Made by a program: the position numbers and the translations under genes. Positions 1-5,366 of a DNA stretch of 5,902 nt are shown piece by piece. The notes below the pieces were generated by a model. That model saw only the letters and a program-made list of their open reading frames with translations. It made no database searches and was not told where the DNA came from. Source of the stretch: an uncultured Chlorobiales bacterium (GTDB taxonomy: Bacteria > Bacteroidota > Chlorobiia > Chlorobiales > Chlorobiaceae); NCBI GenBank assembly GCA_903901395.1, contig CAIUQW010000409.1, positions 1 through 5,902 on the forward strand, written 5' to 3'. Every line of letters starts with the position of its first letter. Within the stretch, counting starts at the first letter, position 1.

Positions 1-254
1 GTTCGATGTTCGATGCCTTCGGCTCGATCGTCGATGTCCTGAAGATGCAGCAGAAACTCATTGCTGCCGGGCCGGGAGCAAAATAGAAAAAAGAGGCTGC
101 CGAAATCGACAGAAAAATCGCTGAAATCGAGGGCATGATCACCAAAATGAAAAACTCGCCGATGCCATGCCCGATGGGCGCGGGTGCGATGCAGGGAATG
201 CCGTGCATGCAGGGACAGCCATGTCCAAACATGCCGCAACCCCCGGCAAAGTGA
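1..254 (+). pseudogene. C-terminal part of an unrecognised protein, frame broken by an in-frame amber codon
   Basis: I do not recognise this protein, and its 5' end lies outside the window. The frame beginning at base 3 reads SMFDAFGSIVDVLKMQQKLI and so on to GAK, then meets TAG at 84-86. The same frame continues without another stop to TGA at 252-254. The continuation looks coding: it has a charged, helix-like stretch (KKEAAEIDRKIAEIEG) with hydrophobic residues at heptad-like spacing, then a tail of about 30 residues rich in Met, Cys, Pro and Gly (for example PMPCPM, MPCMQG, QPCPNMP), with mostly G/C third positions. A single C-to-T change (CAG to TAG) would explain the break. The alternatives are that the gene really ends at 86, that the stop is read through, or that there is a sequence error. 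The first in-frame ATG after the stop is at 135, with no well-spaced ribosome site. The tail could bind soft metals such as copper, but that is inference only. Confidence 0.5.
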
Positions 255-261
255 GCCATCC

Positions 262-290
262 CCGTCTGTGAAACACAAACGGAATTTTGT
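262..290 (+). terminator. possible weak intrinsic terminator after the upstream gene
   Basis: An imperfect hairpin starts 8 bases after the TGA at 252-254. CCGT (262-265) pairs with ACGG (279-282), a C/A mismatch follows, and TGTG (267-270) pairs with CACA (274-277) around an AAA loop. Only a short T run follows (285-288), so it would be weak alone. A stronger hairpin lies just downstream, so the two may act in tandem. Confidence 0.4.
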
Positions 291-298
291 CAGAACTG

Positions 299-327
299 AA
301 AAAGGTCGGCACTGCGCTGGCCTTTTT
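299..327 (+). terminator. intrinsic terminator, A/T-flanked hairpin
   Basis: AAAAAGGTC (299-307) pairs with GGCCTTTTT (319-327), a 9-bp stem with one G-T wobble and an 11-base loop, ending in five T. The A run on the left and T run on the right mean it could work in both directions. It resembles the stronger terminator after ndk, which shares the AAAAAGG...CCTTTTT ends. It most likely ends transcription from the gene at the left edge of the window. Confidence 0.7.
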
Positions 328-470
328 CTGCGTCGAGACACTTTTGCATATCCTGCCAGAAATTCGCCTGCCCGGCAAAAGTGAGCTTATCTGTTTTCGT
401 GTTGCATCAAGCTTCTATATACCGACGAAACGCCACTCTGCCTTATTGTCAGGCTGAATGAAACATTTCC

Positions 471-533
471 ACTGGCTTGCATAGTACCGGCAGTAATCCG
501 CTGGTAAGGCCAGTTGCGTTTACTGACGACTGG
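471..533 (+). promoter_or_regulatory. two-tier stem-loop with a competing hairpin in the bcp leader
   Basis: The outer stem pairs ACTGGC (471-476) with GCCAGT (509-514). The inner stem pairs TACCGGC (485-491) with GCTGGTA (500-506), with one G-T wobble, around an 8-base loop. A second hairpin can form instead: CCAGTTG (510-516) with CGACTGG (527-533), one wobble, which uses the same CCAGT bases as the outer stem. The two forms exclude each other. The element lies about 100-160 bases before the bcp start. Whether it is transcribed is unknown, and there is no T run, so it is not a simple terminator. A regulatory role is inference. Confidence 0.3.
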
Positions 534-615
534 AATTATTGGCATATCTCATCTGTTAAGAATCAGGATTTTGATGTCGTAATGGATGCGTTATCAAATC
601 GTTGTTCTGTCAATG

Positions 616-623
616 AAAAGGGG
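616..623 (+). promoter_or_regulatory. ribosome binding site deciding the bcp start
   Basis: AAAAGGGG lies 9 bases before the ATG at 633. None of the upstream in-frame starts (TTG 477, ATG 582) has a comparable site, so this purine run supports 633 as the true start. Confidence 0.65.
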
Positions 624-632
624 TTCACAACC

Positions 633-1085
633 ATGATTGAAGAAGGCAAACAGGCTCCCGACTTTACGCTGCCGGATGGCGAGGGGAAAGAGGTTTCTCT
701 GTCGGATTTCAAAGGCCACAAGGTGCTGCTGATTTTTTACCCCGGCGACGATACGCCGGTCTGCACCGCGCAGCTTTGCGATTACCGCAACAACGTGACG
801 GCGTTCACCAGCCGGGGCATCACGGTGGTGGGGATCAGCGGCGACAGCCCGGAATCGCATAAGAAATTCGCTGAAAAGCACGAGCTGCCGTTCCAGCTTC
901 TGAGCGACCAGGAGAGAATGGTCGCAAAGGCGTATGACGCGCTCGGCTTCCTCGGCATGTCGCAACGCGCCTACGTGCTGATCGACGAGGCGGGCAAGGT
1001 GCTGCTCGCTTACAGCGACTTCCTGCCAATCACCTACCAGCCGATGAAGGACTTGCTCGCCCGCATCGACGAGGCGCGAGGCTAA
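633..1085 (+). CDS. bcp: thiol peroxidase, Prx Q/BCP-type peroxiredoxin
   Basis: This 150-residue protein reduces hydrogen peroxide and organic peroxides with thiol electrons, probably from thioredoxin, in the cytoplasm (no signal peptide is seen). It has a thioredoxin fold starting with [21 protein letters not shown]. The active-site loop is [13 protein letters not shown] at 37-49. Cys44 fits the peroxidatic position, with Pro37 and Thr41 in the family PxxxTxxC pattern, and Cys49 five residues on is the resolving cysteine typical of Prx Q/BCP enzymes. The family's usual Glu in CTxE is Gln47 here. Arg112 in QRAYVLID matches the second conserved active-site arginine. The length fits the family (about 150-160). 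The start at 633 was chosen from the purine-rich site at 616-623 and from where family similarity begins. ndk starts 88 bases downstream on the same strand. The role suits an anaerobe protecting itself from oxidants. Confidence 0.93.
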   Translation: MIEEGKQAPDFTLPDGEGKEVSLSDFKGHKVLLIFYPGDDTPVCTAQLCDYRNNVTAFTSRGITVVGISGDSPESHKKFAEKHELPFQLLSDQERMVAKAYDALGFLGMSQRAYVLIDEAGKVLLAYSDFLPITYQPMKDLLARIDEARG

Positions 1086-1099
1086 GGACGCAAGCGCGG

Positions 1100-1126
1100 A
1101 GATTGGCCGGAATCCGAATCTTTTTT
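1100..1126 (+). terminator. possible weak terminator between bcp and ndk
   Basis: AGATT plus GG (1100-1106) can pair with CC plus AATCT (1114-1121, with G1116 bulged), followed by a T run to 1126. The stem is short and interrupted, so termination would be partial at best. If it works, bcp and ndk are separate units or ndk is attenuated. Confidence 0.3.
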
Positions 1127-1173
1127 CGTATCTTCGCGGGCGTCTTTCCAGAACAAAAATGCAGAGAAAATCA

Positions 1174-1596
1174 ATGGAACGTACCCTGACCATCCTGAAG
1201 CCCGATTGCGTGCGCAAGCAGCTCATCGGCGCCGTCACCGACCAGATCGAGCGCGCCGGTTTCCGCATCGTGGCGATGAAGAAAACCCGCCTCACCAAAG
1301 AGACCGCCGGCGCATTTTACGCCGTGCACAAAGAGCGCCCCTTCTACGGCGAGCTGGTCGATTTCATGTCCTCCGGCCCGTGCGTGCCGATGATCCTCGA
1401 AAAGGAGAACGCCGTCGCTGACTTCCGCACGCTGATCGGCGCGACCGATCCTGCGCAGGCTGACGAAGGCACCGTCCGCAAACTCTATGCCGACAGCAAG
1501 GGCGAGAACATCGTCCACGGCTCCGACTCCGCCGAGAACGCTGCCATCGAAGGCGCATTCTTCTTCTCGGCTGAAGAGGTCGTCCGCGTGGACTGA
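1174..1596 (+). CDS. ndk: nucleoside diphosphate kinase
   Basis: This cytoplasmic enzyme passes the terminal phosphate of ATP to nucleoside diphosphates through a phosphohistidine, balancing NTP and dNTP pools. All the usual active-site residues are visible in the 140-residue product: Lys9 in TILKPD, Tyr49 and Phe57 in the nucleotide-stacking region ([11 protein letters not shown]), Arg85, Thr91, Arg102, Asn112 and the phosphorylated His115 in NIVHGSDS. Length matches standard bacterial Ndk. The start is ATG 1174, giving [10 protein letters not shown] as in relatives. An in-frame ATG at 1159 would add only MQRKS and has no ribosome site, whereas AGAGAA at 1163-1168 sits 5 bases before 1174. 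The gene is followed by a strong terminator and converges on the AI-2E gene. Confidence 0.97.
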   Translation: MERTLTILKPDCVRKQLIGAVTDQIERAGFRIVAMKKTRLTKETAGAFYAVHKERPFYGELVDFMSSGPCVPMILEKENAVADFRTLIGATDPAQADEGTVRKLYADSKGENIVHGSDSAENAAIEGAFFFSAEEVVRVD

Positions 1597-1624
1597 GCGG
1601 ATTCCGTACCGCTCATCCTTCATG

Positions 1625-1664
1625 AAAAAGGCCGACCCGGCAGAGCATCCGGGTCGGCCTTTTT
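1625..1664. terminator. strong bidirectional terminator between convergent genes
   Basis: A perfect 16-bp inverted repeat, AAAAAGGCCGACCCGG (1625-1640) and CCGGGTCGGCCTTTTT (1649-1664), encloses an 8-base loop. The A run on one side and T run on the other give a terminator on both strands. It starts 28 bases after the ndk stop and ends 31 bases from the AI-2E gene stop, so it probably serves both. Confidence 0.93.
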
Positions 1665-1695
1665 GCGTTTGCCGATGATTTTGCCGCGATGACCT

Positions 1696-2805
1696 TTATC
1701 GCGACTCGCCCTCTCCGCCAGCCGGGTTCCCTCCGTTGGAGCGCCTTTCCAGCAGCGACTCGCTGAAGGTCTCGCCGTAAATATCCCACACCGTCACGAA
1801 GAGCGCCGCGATGACCGGCCCGATGATCAGCCCCGGCACGCCGAACATCCCGAGGCCGCCGAGCGTGCCGAAGAAGACGAACAACTCGTGCATCTGCGTA
1901 TCGCGTCCAACCAGAATTGGCCTGAAGATGTTGTCGATCTGACCGACGACGAGGGCGCAAAACACCGCAAGTCCCGTGGCTTGCAGGTAGTGGCCCGACA
2001 CAGCAAGAATAATGACCGTCGGAATCCAGATAATGGGCGAGCCGACGAGAGGCAGGAGCGACAGCATCGTCATGATCGCTCCCCAGAAAACCGCCTGCGG
2101 AATTCCCGCCACGTAAAACGCCAGCCCCGCCAGCGACCCCTGCGCCACGGCAATGACAAGCGACCCCTTCAGCGTGGCTCTCGATACCGAAAGAAAGCGG
2201 TCGAGCAGGCGCTTCTGATCGCTCTCGTTCAACGGCAGATAGAGCTGGATTCTTTCCAGAAACGCATGCCCGTCCTTGAGGAAAAAGAACATAGTGTACC
2301 AGAATATGAAGAAAAGCACGAGATCGTAAATCGCCGTCCAGGTGAAGGCTGAAAAGCCGCTGATGACCGACGAACCGAGATCACTGAGCAGTGCAGCGAC
2401 TTTTTCAAGTATCAGGTCGCTGTAGCTCTCGATGTCTGCATAAAATGGCAGGTTTGATAACAGATGCGGCAGGCCCTGCGGATCCCTGAGCTGCTCGCGG
2501 ATCAGCGGAATGACCGTGCCACTCAGCGACAACGCCTGGGTGATCACAACGGCGAAGAGCGCGACCAGCGGCAGAAAGACCATCAGGAAAAAGATGAACA
2601 GCGTCAGCGAAGCGCTCAGGCTCCGGCGACCTCCGGTCAGCTTGATGAAGCGATGGAAAAGCGGCGTGGCCAGACCTGTAAAAATTCCGGCGAGCAGAAT
2701 AGTGATCAGGAACTGCCGGATCATCGTCACAAAAAGCGCAGAGATCAGCAGCGCCGCCCCAAGCACGGCGATCTTGTTGAATTGCGGGGTGTTCATTCGT
2801 GTCAT
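1696..2805 (-). CDS. AI-2E family transporter (PerM/TqsA-like membrane protein)
   Basis: This is a polytopic inner-membrane protein of 369 residues, in the usual size range. Hydrophobic segments lie near residues 12-28, 32-50, 66-90, 157-176, 214-233, 237-280 and 305-340, a typical AI-2E layout with a soluble stretch at about 95-155. Family signatures are FFFLKDG (173-179), LLPLVGSPIIWIP (250-262), DNIFRPILVG (290-299 region) and the C-terminal GTLGGLGMFGVPGLIIGP. Family members have been linked to autoinducer-2 or small-molecule export and to sodium/proton exchange, so the substrate cannot be told here. The C-terminal tail (NGGNPAGGEGES) is low complexity. The start is uncertain: ATG 2805 (MTRMNTPQF) or ATG 2796 (MNTPQF), neither with a ribosome site directly before it; an in-frame ATG at 2865 would add 20 residues unlike the family. 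It may be transcribed from the rsmE side. Confidence 0.92.
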   Translation of the reverse strand: MTRMNTPQFNKIAVLGAALLISALFVTMIRQFLITILLAGIFTGLATPLFHRFIKLTGGRRSLSASLTLFIFFLMVFLPLVALFAVVITQALSLSGTVIPLIREQLRDPQGLPHLLSNLPFYADIESYSDLILEKVAALLSDLGSSVISGFSAFTWTAIYDLVLFFIFWYTMFFFLKDGHAFLERIQLYLPLNESDQKRLLDRFLSVSRATLKGSLVIAVAQGSLAGLAFYVAGIPQAVFWGAIMTMLSLLPLVGSPIIWIPTVIILAVSGHYLQATGLAVFCALVVGQIDNIFRPILVGRDTQMHELFVFFGTLGGLGMFGVPGLIIGPVIAALFVTVWDIYGETFSESLLERRSNGGNPAGGEGESR

Positions 2806-2825
2806 GGCATCATGGCGTCGTGCAT
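2802..2825 (-). CDS. possible 7-codon leader ORF coupled to the AI-2E gene
   Basis: A short frame reads MHDAMMP and ends in TGA at 2804-2802, overlapping the ATG of the AI-2E gene (2805-2803) as ATGA. The only good ribosome site nearby, AAGGGAG at 2843-2837, lies 11 bases before this mini-ORF rather than close to the main start. The arrangement would allow translational coupling. So short a frame could be chance. Confidence 0.2.
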   Translation of the reverse strand: MHDAMMP

Positions 2826-2863
2826 CGTTGAGAAGACTCCCTTCAATGTAACGCGCCCGCCGC

Positions 2864-2881
2864 ATCACTGCAAAAAGTGAT
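2864..2881. repeat. short inverted repeat between rsmE and the AI-2E gene
   Basis: ATCACT (2864-2869) and AGTGAT (2876-2881) form a perfect 6-bp inverted repeat around a 6-base spacer, GCAAAA. No T run follows on either strand, so it is not a standard terminator. It lies 18 bases beyond the rsmE stop and could be a weak hairpin or a protein site. Confidence 0.3.
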
Positions 2882-2899
2882 TCGAGCGCAACTGCGGGG

Positions 2900-3646
2900 T
2901 CAAAGACGCTTTGCGGGATCGGCCTCGACGAGCAGCATCGAGCGGATGAGCGCGACCGCGAAGATTCCGGCGGTCTCGGCCCGCAGTACCGACTCGCCAA
3001 AAGACAACGGCGTGAATCCGGCCTCGGCGGCTTCGACGACTTCGGCGTCGGTGAATCCGCCTTCGCCGCCAACGAGAAAGAGTATCTTTTTTCCGGCTGG
3101 CTCGAAGGCGGGAAAACTCTCCTCTGATTCGTGGGCGATCAGGCGCAGGTCGTAGCCGTCGAGGGCGAGCGCTTCGCGGAAGGCGAGCGGCGGCGTGAGT
3201 TCGGGAAGGTGGAGGCGGCGGCTCTGGCGGGCGGCGGAGTGAACGATGCCGCGCCACCGTTCGAGTTTGCGATCGATCTTGCCGGAGTCGGGCGTCGAGA
3301 CGGTTCGTTTGGTAATCATCGGCACGATACGGGCAATGCCGAGTTCGGTCGCCTTTTCGAGGAAGAGATCGAAACGTTGTGGCAGCTTCAGGAGCGAGAG
3401 GGCGACCGTAACCTGCGTCTCGGGAGGCGGCACCGTGCGCGGATTCTTGATCGCGCCGTCGAGCGAGTGCTTGCCGATGGCTTCGACCGTCAGCTCCGCC
3501 GCGAAGCCCGCGCCGTCGGTGATCGGCACGATGTCGCCCGGCTGGCAGCGCAAGACGCGGGCGAGATGGTGGAACTCCTCGCCGTCAATCACCGCGCGAG
3601 CATGTTCGAGATCGAGCTGGCGCGGCTGAACGTAAAACAGATCCAT
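2900..3646 (-). CDS. rsmE: 16S rRNA (uracil1498-N3)-methyltransferase RsmE
   Basis: A SPOUT-class (knotted) methyltransferase that uses S-adenosylmethionine to methylate N3 of U1498 in 16S rRNA of the small subunit. The 248-residue length is usual. An N-terminal PUA-like part carries HHLARVLRCQPGD (26-38). The catalytic part has LPQRFDLFLEKATELG (88-103), IVPMITKRT (107-115), HSAARQSRR (136-144), the cofactor loop LVGGEGGF (191-198) and VLRAETA (220-226). The loop has Gly where many relatives have Pro (GPEGG); the rest of the knot is intact, so I expect an active enzyme. The start at ATG 3646 lies 6 bases after the comF stop, and AAGGAGG inside the last comF codons (3664-3658) serves as ribosome site. 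The gene therefore belongs to the lpxA-ROK-comF unit. Confidence 0.94.
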   Translation of the reverse strand: MDLFYVQPRQLDLEHARAVIDGEEFHHLARVLRCQPGDIVPITDGAGFAAELTVEAIGKHSLDGAIKNPRTVPPPETQVTVALSLLKLPQRFDLFLEKATELGIARIVPMITKRTVSTPDSGKIDRKLERWRGIVHSAARQSRRLHLPELTPPLAFREALALDGYDLRLIAHESEESFPAFEPAGKKILFLVGGEGGFTDAEVVEAAEAGFTPLSFGESVLRAETAGIFAVALIRSMLLVEADPAKRL

Positions 3647-3652
3647 CTCCGG

Positions 3653-4348
3653 CTACGCCTCCTTTTCTGTGACGGCAATCGTAGCGAAGGCCACCTCGAC
3701 AGCGCCAGCCGCCTTCAGCGCTTTGGCCGCGGCCACCATAGTCGCGCCGGTCGTCAGCACGTCATCCACCAGCAGCACTCTCGCGGGGGAGCGCTTGCGG
3801 CCCGGGCGGAAAGCTCCGGCCATGTTTTCGCGTCGTGCTTCGATGCCAAGCCCGGTCTGCGTGCTGGTATAAAGGCTGCGGTCGAGGCACTCTGTCACTA
3901 CGGGCAAACCAAGTACGCCAGCCATGCCGCCCGCAATCGCTTCGGCCTGATTGTAAGTCCGCTCGATGCGCTTGAGATGATGCAGTGGCACCGGCACAAT
4001 CGCATCAAATGCAACCTGATCGCCGCTTCGGAGGATCAACTCCCCGAGCCGTTTGCCGAAGAGTTCGCCGAGCGGAAACAGGCTGCCATATTTCATCGAG
4101 TGCATGGCTTTGTGCAGCGTGCTGCTGCTGCGGTAGGGATAGAGACACCATGCGGCGGATGGAACAGCGTGCTCGTCGAAGTGATCGCGCACGGTGCTTT
4201 GAAGCGCCATGCCACCGGCAAATGCGCCCGGAAACGGGTTGAAATCATCGAAGCATCCGGCGCAGATGTGCTCTTCGTTTTTGTCGAGCGGCTTCTGGCA
4301 GAGAATGCAGACCGCCGGGAAGAGCAAATGCGCGAGACCGTCAAGCAT
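3653..4348 (-). CDS. comF: ComF family protein (zinc-ribbon phosphoribosyltransferase)
   Basis: The 231-residue product matches ComF/GntX proteins. In naturally competent bacteria ComF is needed for uptake and processing of transforming DNA in the cytoplasm; its exact chemistry is unsettled. An N-terminal zinc ribbon has Cys14-x2-Cys17 and Cys29-x2-Cys32. The family core PVPLHHLKRIERTYNQAEAI runs from 119 to 138, followed by the R-N-F pattern in EARRENMAGAF (170-180). The PRPP-binding loop VLLVDDVLTTGAT is at 191-203 with the usual paired Asp. All expected parts are present, so it should be functional. The start ATG 4348 overlaps the end of the ROK kinase gene by 8 bases, which points to coupled translation; no strong ribosome site is seen. 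ComF may serve competence, which is known in Chlorobaculum tepidum, but neighbouring genes here do not include other com genes. Confidence 0.93.
   Translation of the reverse strand: MLDGLAHLLFPAVCILCQKPLDKNEEHICAGCFDDFNPFPGAFAGGMALQSTVRDHFDEHAVPSAAWCLYPYRSSSTLHKAMHSMKYGSLFPLGELFGKRLGELILRSGDQVAFDAIVPVPLHHLKRIERTYNQAEAIAGGMAGVLGLPVVTECLDRSLYTSTQTGLGIEARRENMAGAFRPGRKRSPARVLLVDDVLTTGATMVAAAKALKAAGAVEVAFATIAVTEKEA
3658..3664 (-). promoter_or_regulatory. ribosome binding site for rsmE inside the end of comF
   Basis: AAGGAGG on the minus strand is a full Shine-Dalgarno sequence located in the final comF codons, 11 bases before the rsmE ATG. A second GGAG sits directly against the ATG. The position suggests that comF and rsmE translation are coupled. 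Confidence 0.6.
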
Positions 4349-5354
4349 CGCTCGCGACGGGTTTGCCGGAGGCGAAGCAGAGCGCCGCCGCGCCGTAAAT
4401 TCCAGCCTTGTTGCCGAGCCGCGCCGGAACGATCTCCAGCCCGTCGTGCATCGAAGGCAGGGTGGAGCGGTGCAGTTGCATCATCGCGGGTTCGAAGATC
4501 AGCTCGCCCGCCGCCGCGATGCCTCCGCCGATCACGAACTTCCGGATGTCCATCAGCGCCGTCACGTTGGCCAGACCGACGCCGAGAATCGAGCCGATCC
4601 GCTCCCAGGTGCGCAGAGCCGCGGCGTCCCCCTCCCTGGCCGCCTTTTCGAGATGGCGGGGAGAGAGCCGCGAAAAATCAAGGCTGCACAGCTCCGCGAG
4701 ACGCGGCGACCGGTGCGCGCCCAGCGCTTCGCTGCACGCCAGTTCGACAATGCGCTCCTTGCCGATCATCCCTTCGATGGTGCCCCGGATGCCCGCGTGA
4801 ACGCTCTCTCCCTCGAAATCGATGATCATGAAGCCTATTTCGCCTGCCGTGCCGGAGGGGCCGCGATAGAGCTTGCGGTCGAGAATGATGCCGCCGCCAA
4901 CGCCGGTGCCAAGCGTCACGAGCATGAAGTCGCGGAACGCATTGCCGCCGCCGAAGATCGCCTCGCCGTAAGCGGCGGCGTTGGCGTCGTTCTCGATGAT
5001 GACGGTCGTCGCGAGACCGTGCGCCTCTTCAAGACGAAGCCGGAGCTGGTCGCGCAGAGCGTGACTTTGCTGCCAGCCGGGAAGGTTCGGCGCGCAGGAG
5101 AGCGTCCCCTTCACCACATCGACCGCCCCCGGAGCGCCGAGGCCGACACCCGCAAAGAGGCCCGTGTCAAGCGTTTCAGCGGCTCGCTGGTAGATGGCGT
5201 CCGCCATGAACGCGAGTTGCCGCACGACGCCTTCAGGGCCAGTGGCGGTATCGGTAGGCTGGGTTTCTTCGAAAAGAATCCCCTCCGACTCGCTGATGGC
5301 AGCTATCTTTATGTTCGTCCCGCCGAGATCGATGCCGAGCGCCCATGTTGCCAT
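4341..5354 (-). CDS. ROK family sugar kinase, probable glucokinase, without the zinc motif
   Basis: A cytoplasmic ATP-dependent sugar kinase of 337 residues. The N-terminal phosphate loop is GIDLGGTNIK (7-16). The sugar site has ENDANAAAYGE (121-131), where Asp123 is the expected catalytic base. LGTGVGGGI (148-156) is the second phosphate motif, GEIG (171-174) supplies the sugar-binding Glu, and VIGGGIA (274-280) is the adenosine region. No helix-turn-helix domain is present, so it is a kinase and not a ROK repressor. The usual zinc segment (GH followed by CxCGxxGCxE) is changed: the His is Phe175, and the three Cys positions align with Val185, Ala187 and Thr192 while Gly188, Gly191 and Glu194 remain. 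Zinc binding is therefore unlikely, and substrate choice (glucose, N-acetylglucosamine or other) cannot be read from sequence. The start ATG 5354 is 12 bases after the lpxA stop, with a weak ribosome site; the end overlaps comF. Confidence 0.9.
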   Translation of the reverse strand: MATWALGIDLGGTNIKIAAISESEGILFEETQPTDTATGPEGVVRQLAFMADAIYQRAAETLDTGLFAGVGLGAPGAVDVVKGTLSCAPNLPGWQQSHALRDQLRLRLEEAHGLATTVIIENDANAAAYGEAIFGGGNAFRDFMLVTLGTGVGGGIILDRKLYRGPSGTAGEIGFMIIDFEGESVHAGIRGTIEGMIGKERIVELACSEALGAHRSPRLAELCSLDFSRLSPRHLEKAAREGDAAALRTWERIGSILGVGLANVTALMDIRKFVIGGGIAAAGELIFEPAMMQLHRSTLPSMHDGLEIVPARLGNKAGIYGAAALCFASGKPVASDA

Positions 5355-5366
5355 AACCGTAACTGC

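Larger units (their letters stand above)
255..632. other. 378-base intergenic region
   Basis: I see no convincing gene here. It holds the two hairpins at 262-290 and 299-327, a near-repeat of the upstream gene's last bases (371-386), and a stem-loop at 471-514. Base composition becomes more AT-rich from about 400 on, as expected of promoter and leader sequence. TATATA at 416-421 could be part of a -10 element, but no good -35 sits at the right distance, so I do not call a promoter. The peroxiredoxin frame is open back to a TTG at 477 and has an ATG at 582. Neither has a ribosome site, and the extra residues do not look like family sequence. Confidence 0.6.

Noticed and set aside
139..384. Small open frames on both strands over the upstream gene tail and terminators (139-378 minus, 184-384 plus)
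   Set aside because: They run through the terminator hairpins, lack ribosome sites and have no recognisable features.
416..421. TATATA as a -10 promoter element
   Set aside because: No reasonable -35 hexamer lies 16-18 bases upstream, so it does not stand as a promoter call.
477..632. N-terminal extension of the peroxiredoxin from TTG 477 or ATG 582
   Set aside because: The extra residues do not resemble the family, no ribosome site precedes either start, and ATG 633 has a good one and gives the standard length.
594..1623. Minus-strand open frames opposite bcp and ndk (594-1298 and 1171-1623)
   Set aside because: Both overlap strongly supported plus-strand genes, and their translations show no known motif.
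2806..3072. Extended start of the AI-2E gene up to 3072
   Set aside because: The extension overlaps rsmE in another frame, and its Arg/Ser/Pro-rich translation is typical of an antisense or shifted shadow.
3131..4825. A 564-codon open frame on the plus strand, antisense to rsmE, comF and the ROK gene
   Set aside because: It lies opposite three well-supported genes, and its translation is Arg/Ala/Glu-rich with no recognisable domain. Long antisense frames are common opposite GC-rich genes.
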